Below are positions 7,389-8,416 of a DNA stretch of 8,416 nucleotides, one piece after another. The position numbers were made by a program, and so were the translations under genes. The stretch covers positions 1-8,416 of the forward strand of contig JAFLUS010000070.1 of the NCBI GenBank assembly GCA_022508685.1, in the 5' to 3' direction. The notes under the pieces are model-generated. The model saw only the letters and a program-made list of their open reading frames with translations. It did not search any database and was not told where the DNA came from. Source of the stretch: Prevotellaceae bacterium. Lineage in GTDB: Bacteria > Bacteroidota > Bacteroidia > Bacteroidales > Bacteroidaceae. Every line of letters starts with the position of its first letter. The first letter of the stretch is position 1.

Positions 7389-8252
7389 TCAATATGTCAG
7401 AATTTCCACACCCTCGTCCGTCATCAGCAACGTATGTTCCCATTGTGCGCTGGGCAGTTCGTCTTCCGTCACTACCGTCCAGCCGTCATCCTCGTCCACA
7501 AACACGTGCCAGTCGCCCATGTTCACCATCGGTTCTATCGTGAACACCATGCCCGGAACCAGCAGCATGCCCGTGCCTCGCTTTCCGTAATGCACGATGT
7601 CGGGGTCCTCATGGAAGGCATTGCCTACACCATGTCCGCACAGGTCACGCACCACCGTAAATCCGTTCTTGTGGGCGTGCTTCGCGATTTCATAGCCAAT
7701 GTCGCCTACAAAACAATACGGACGGCAAGCCGCGATGCCCACTTCAAGGCATTCCTTGGCTACGTCCACCAACTTCTGCTTCTGCGCCGTCGTCTGTCCG
7801 ATGACGAACATGCGGCTGGCGTCAGCATAGTATCCGTCGAGAATGGTCGTCACGTCCACATTGATGATGTCGCCTTCTTCCAAAATCTCGTCTGCATCGG
7901 GAATGCCGTGGCACACCACTTCGTTCACGCTCGTGCACACGCTTTTGGGAAAACCTTCGTAATTCAGCGGAGCCGGTATGCCTCCGTGCGCCGTCGTATA
8001 GTCATGCACCAACGTGTTGATATCCTCCGTCGACATGCCGGCACGGATATGTGCTGCCACATGGTCGAGCACCTGCGTGTTGAGTACGCCTGCACGTCGG
8101 ATGCCCTCTATCTGTTCGGGCGTCTTTATCAGTCCGCGATGCGGCACCTTCTTCCCACGCCGTTCCATTCCCATGATGATTTTGTCCATCTCGGTCAGCG
8201 GTTCTCCGGCTATAGTGTGCCACACCCGTCCGCGTTTTTTCATCTGCAACAT
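7389..8252 (-). CDS. map: type I methionine aminopeptidase with N-terminal extension
   Basis: This enzyme removes the initiator Met from nascent proteins in the cytoplasm. All five expected metal ligands are visible: Asp133 (NVDV), Asp144 (YYADAS), His207 (GHGVG), Glu240 (TIEPM) and Glu272 (SAQWEHT). So is the substrate-contacting His115 (CHGIP). The catalytic domain begins near IKTPEQIEGIRRAG (42-55), where E. coli Map begins, so about 40 residues are extra. This stretch is basic (KKRGRVWHTIAGEPL, RRGKKVP) and recalls the extended type 1c enzymes; it has no Cys zinc motif. The frame is open to 8336, but the promoter at 8279-8309 lies inside that stretch, so the start must be downstream. I chose 8252 because A-rich bases precede it; 8243 (three codons in) is equally possible. 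It is the first gene of the apparent operon. Confidence 0.95.
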   Translation of the reverse strand: MLQMKKRGRVWHTIAGEPLTEMDKIIMGMERRGKKVPHRGLIKTPEQIEGIRRAGVLNTQVLDHVAAHIRAGMSTEDINTLVHDYTTAHGGIPAPLNYEGFPKSVCTSVNEVVCHGIPDADEILEEGDIINVDVTTILDGYYADASRMFVIGQTTAQKQKLVDVAKECLEVGIAACRPYCFVGDIGYEIAKHAHKNGFTVVRDLCGHGVGNAFHEDPDIVHYGKRGTGMLLVPGMVFTIEPMVNMGDWHVFVDEDDGWTVVTEDELPSAQWEHTLLMTDEGVEILTY

Positions 8253-8278
8253 AGTCTTCGTTTTTCGCAATGAGTGTG

Positions 8279-8309
8279 CAAAGTTACAAATAAGAGAGAA
8301 TAATGCAAA
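8279..8309 (-). promoter_or_regulatory. Bacteroidota-type sigma-ABfr promoter for map and the downstream genes
   Basis: Read on the minus strand, a TTTG -33 box (8306-8309) is followed after exactly 19 bases by TAACTTTG (8279-8286), a perfect match to the TAnnTTTG -7 consensus of Bacteroides-type promoters. Transcription should start about four bases further on, near 8275. That would give a leader of about 22 bases before the ATG at 8252, or about 31 before 8243. The surrounding DNA is AT-rich, unlike the genes. I found no second copy of this pattern in the other intergenic gaps. Confidence 0.88.
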
Positions 8310-8336
8310 GGGAAAAAGCATTTTTCCAATTTGCAT

Positions 8337-8416
8337 GGTTGAGTGGAAGTTTCATAGAGTCGTTTTGAAGTCTATCAGATTGGCAAAAGCCAACAATCCG
8401 CAGTGGTCATGGTCAA
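8337..8416. other. Unassigned edge region upstream of the map promoter
   Basis: These 80 bases have no feature I can assign. On the minus strand one frame is open from the edge to a TGA at 8354-8352 and reads DHDHCGLLAFANLIDFKTTL, which could be the tail of an upstream gene. On the plus strand an ATG at 8335 opens MVEWKFHRVVLKSIRLA and stays open to the edge, which could be the start of a divergent gene, but no Bacteroidota-type promoter precedes it. A short inverted repeat (TTGGC, four-base loop, GCCAA at 8380-8393) lacks a T tract. Neither reading is long enough to decide. Confidence 0.3.

Noticed and set aside
7152..8273. Long plus-strand open frame (373 codons) opposite map and tsaD
   Set aside because: It is antisense to two genes with intact catalytic residues, is low in complexity (many His, Arg, Ser), and has no promoter or family resemblance.
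8380..8393. Short hairpin (TTGGC, four-base loop, GCCAA) as a terminator
   Set aside because: The stem has only five pairs and no T tract follows on either strand.
1..8416. Mobile element, CRISPR array, tRNA or defence island
   Set aside because: I found no transposase, direct-repeat array, cloverleaf or defence-type protein; the window is housekeeping and envelope genes.

Overview
This window looks like chromosomal DNA from a Bacteroidales bacterium, probably close to Prevotellaceae. The evidence is a textbook Bacteroidota-type promoter, the absence of clear Shine-Dalgarno sequences, a Bacteroidota-style TsaD (VSGGNSQII) and RsmE (LGxSRLRTETA), and a DUF4836-type lipoprotein. The genus is inferred from remembered family patterns, not from a search. 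Base composition is even throughout. I see no tRNA, rRNA, insertion sequence, CRISPR array, integrase or other sign of recent transfer.

All eight genes lie on the minus strand, so transcription runs from right to left. The right edge (8253-8416) is non-coding or gene-edge DNA. It carries a promoter with a TTTG -33 box at 8306-8309 and a TAACTTTG -7 box at 8279-8286, exactly 19 bases apart. Downstream come three housekeeping genes: map (methionine aminopeptidase with an N-terminal extension), tsaD (tRNA t6A synthesis) and rsmE (16S rRNA m3U1498 methyltransferase). Next is an envelope block: a DUF4836-like lipoprotein, a small ABC ATPase and an FtsX/LolC/MacB-type permease. The window ends with a sugar-salvage pair: a kinase of the AmgK type fused to the C-terminal domain of RapZ, and a MurU-like nucleotidyltransferase cut by the left edge near its C-terminus.

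The genes are packed tightly. The gaps are 8, 27, 28, 6 and 8 bases, followed by overlaps of 19 and 4 bases. I saw no internal promoter or terminator, so one long operon from the promoter at 8279-8309 is plausible. The first three genes act in protein maturation and translation. The last two would phosphorylate an amino sugar at C1 and then make it a nucleotide sugar, which in Pseudomonas recycles peptidoglycan MurNAc to UDP-MurNAc while bypassing de novo synthesis. The ABC/lipoprotein block sits between these halves and overlaps the kinase gene.

The most interesting parts are the AmgK-RapZ-C fusion, the linkage of a type VII-like ABC system and lipoprotein to a cell-wall sugar salvage pair, and the unusual motifs of the ABC ATPase (no switch histidine, altered Walker A and signature). 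Two start sites also need to be shorter than the longest open frames suggest (map and tsaD).
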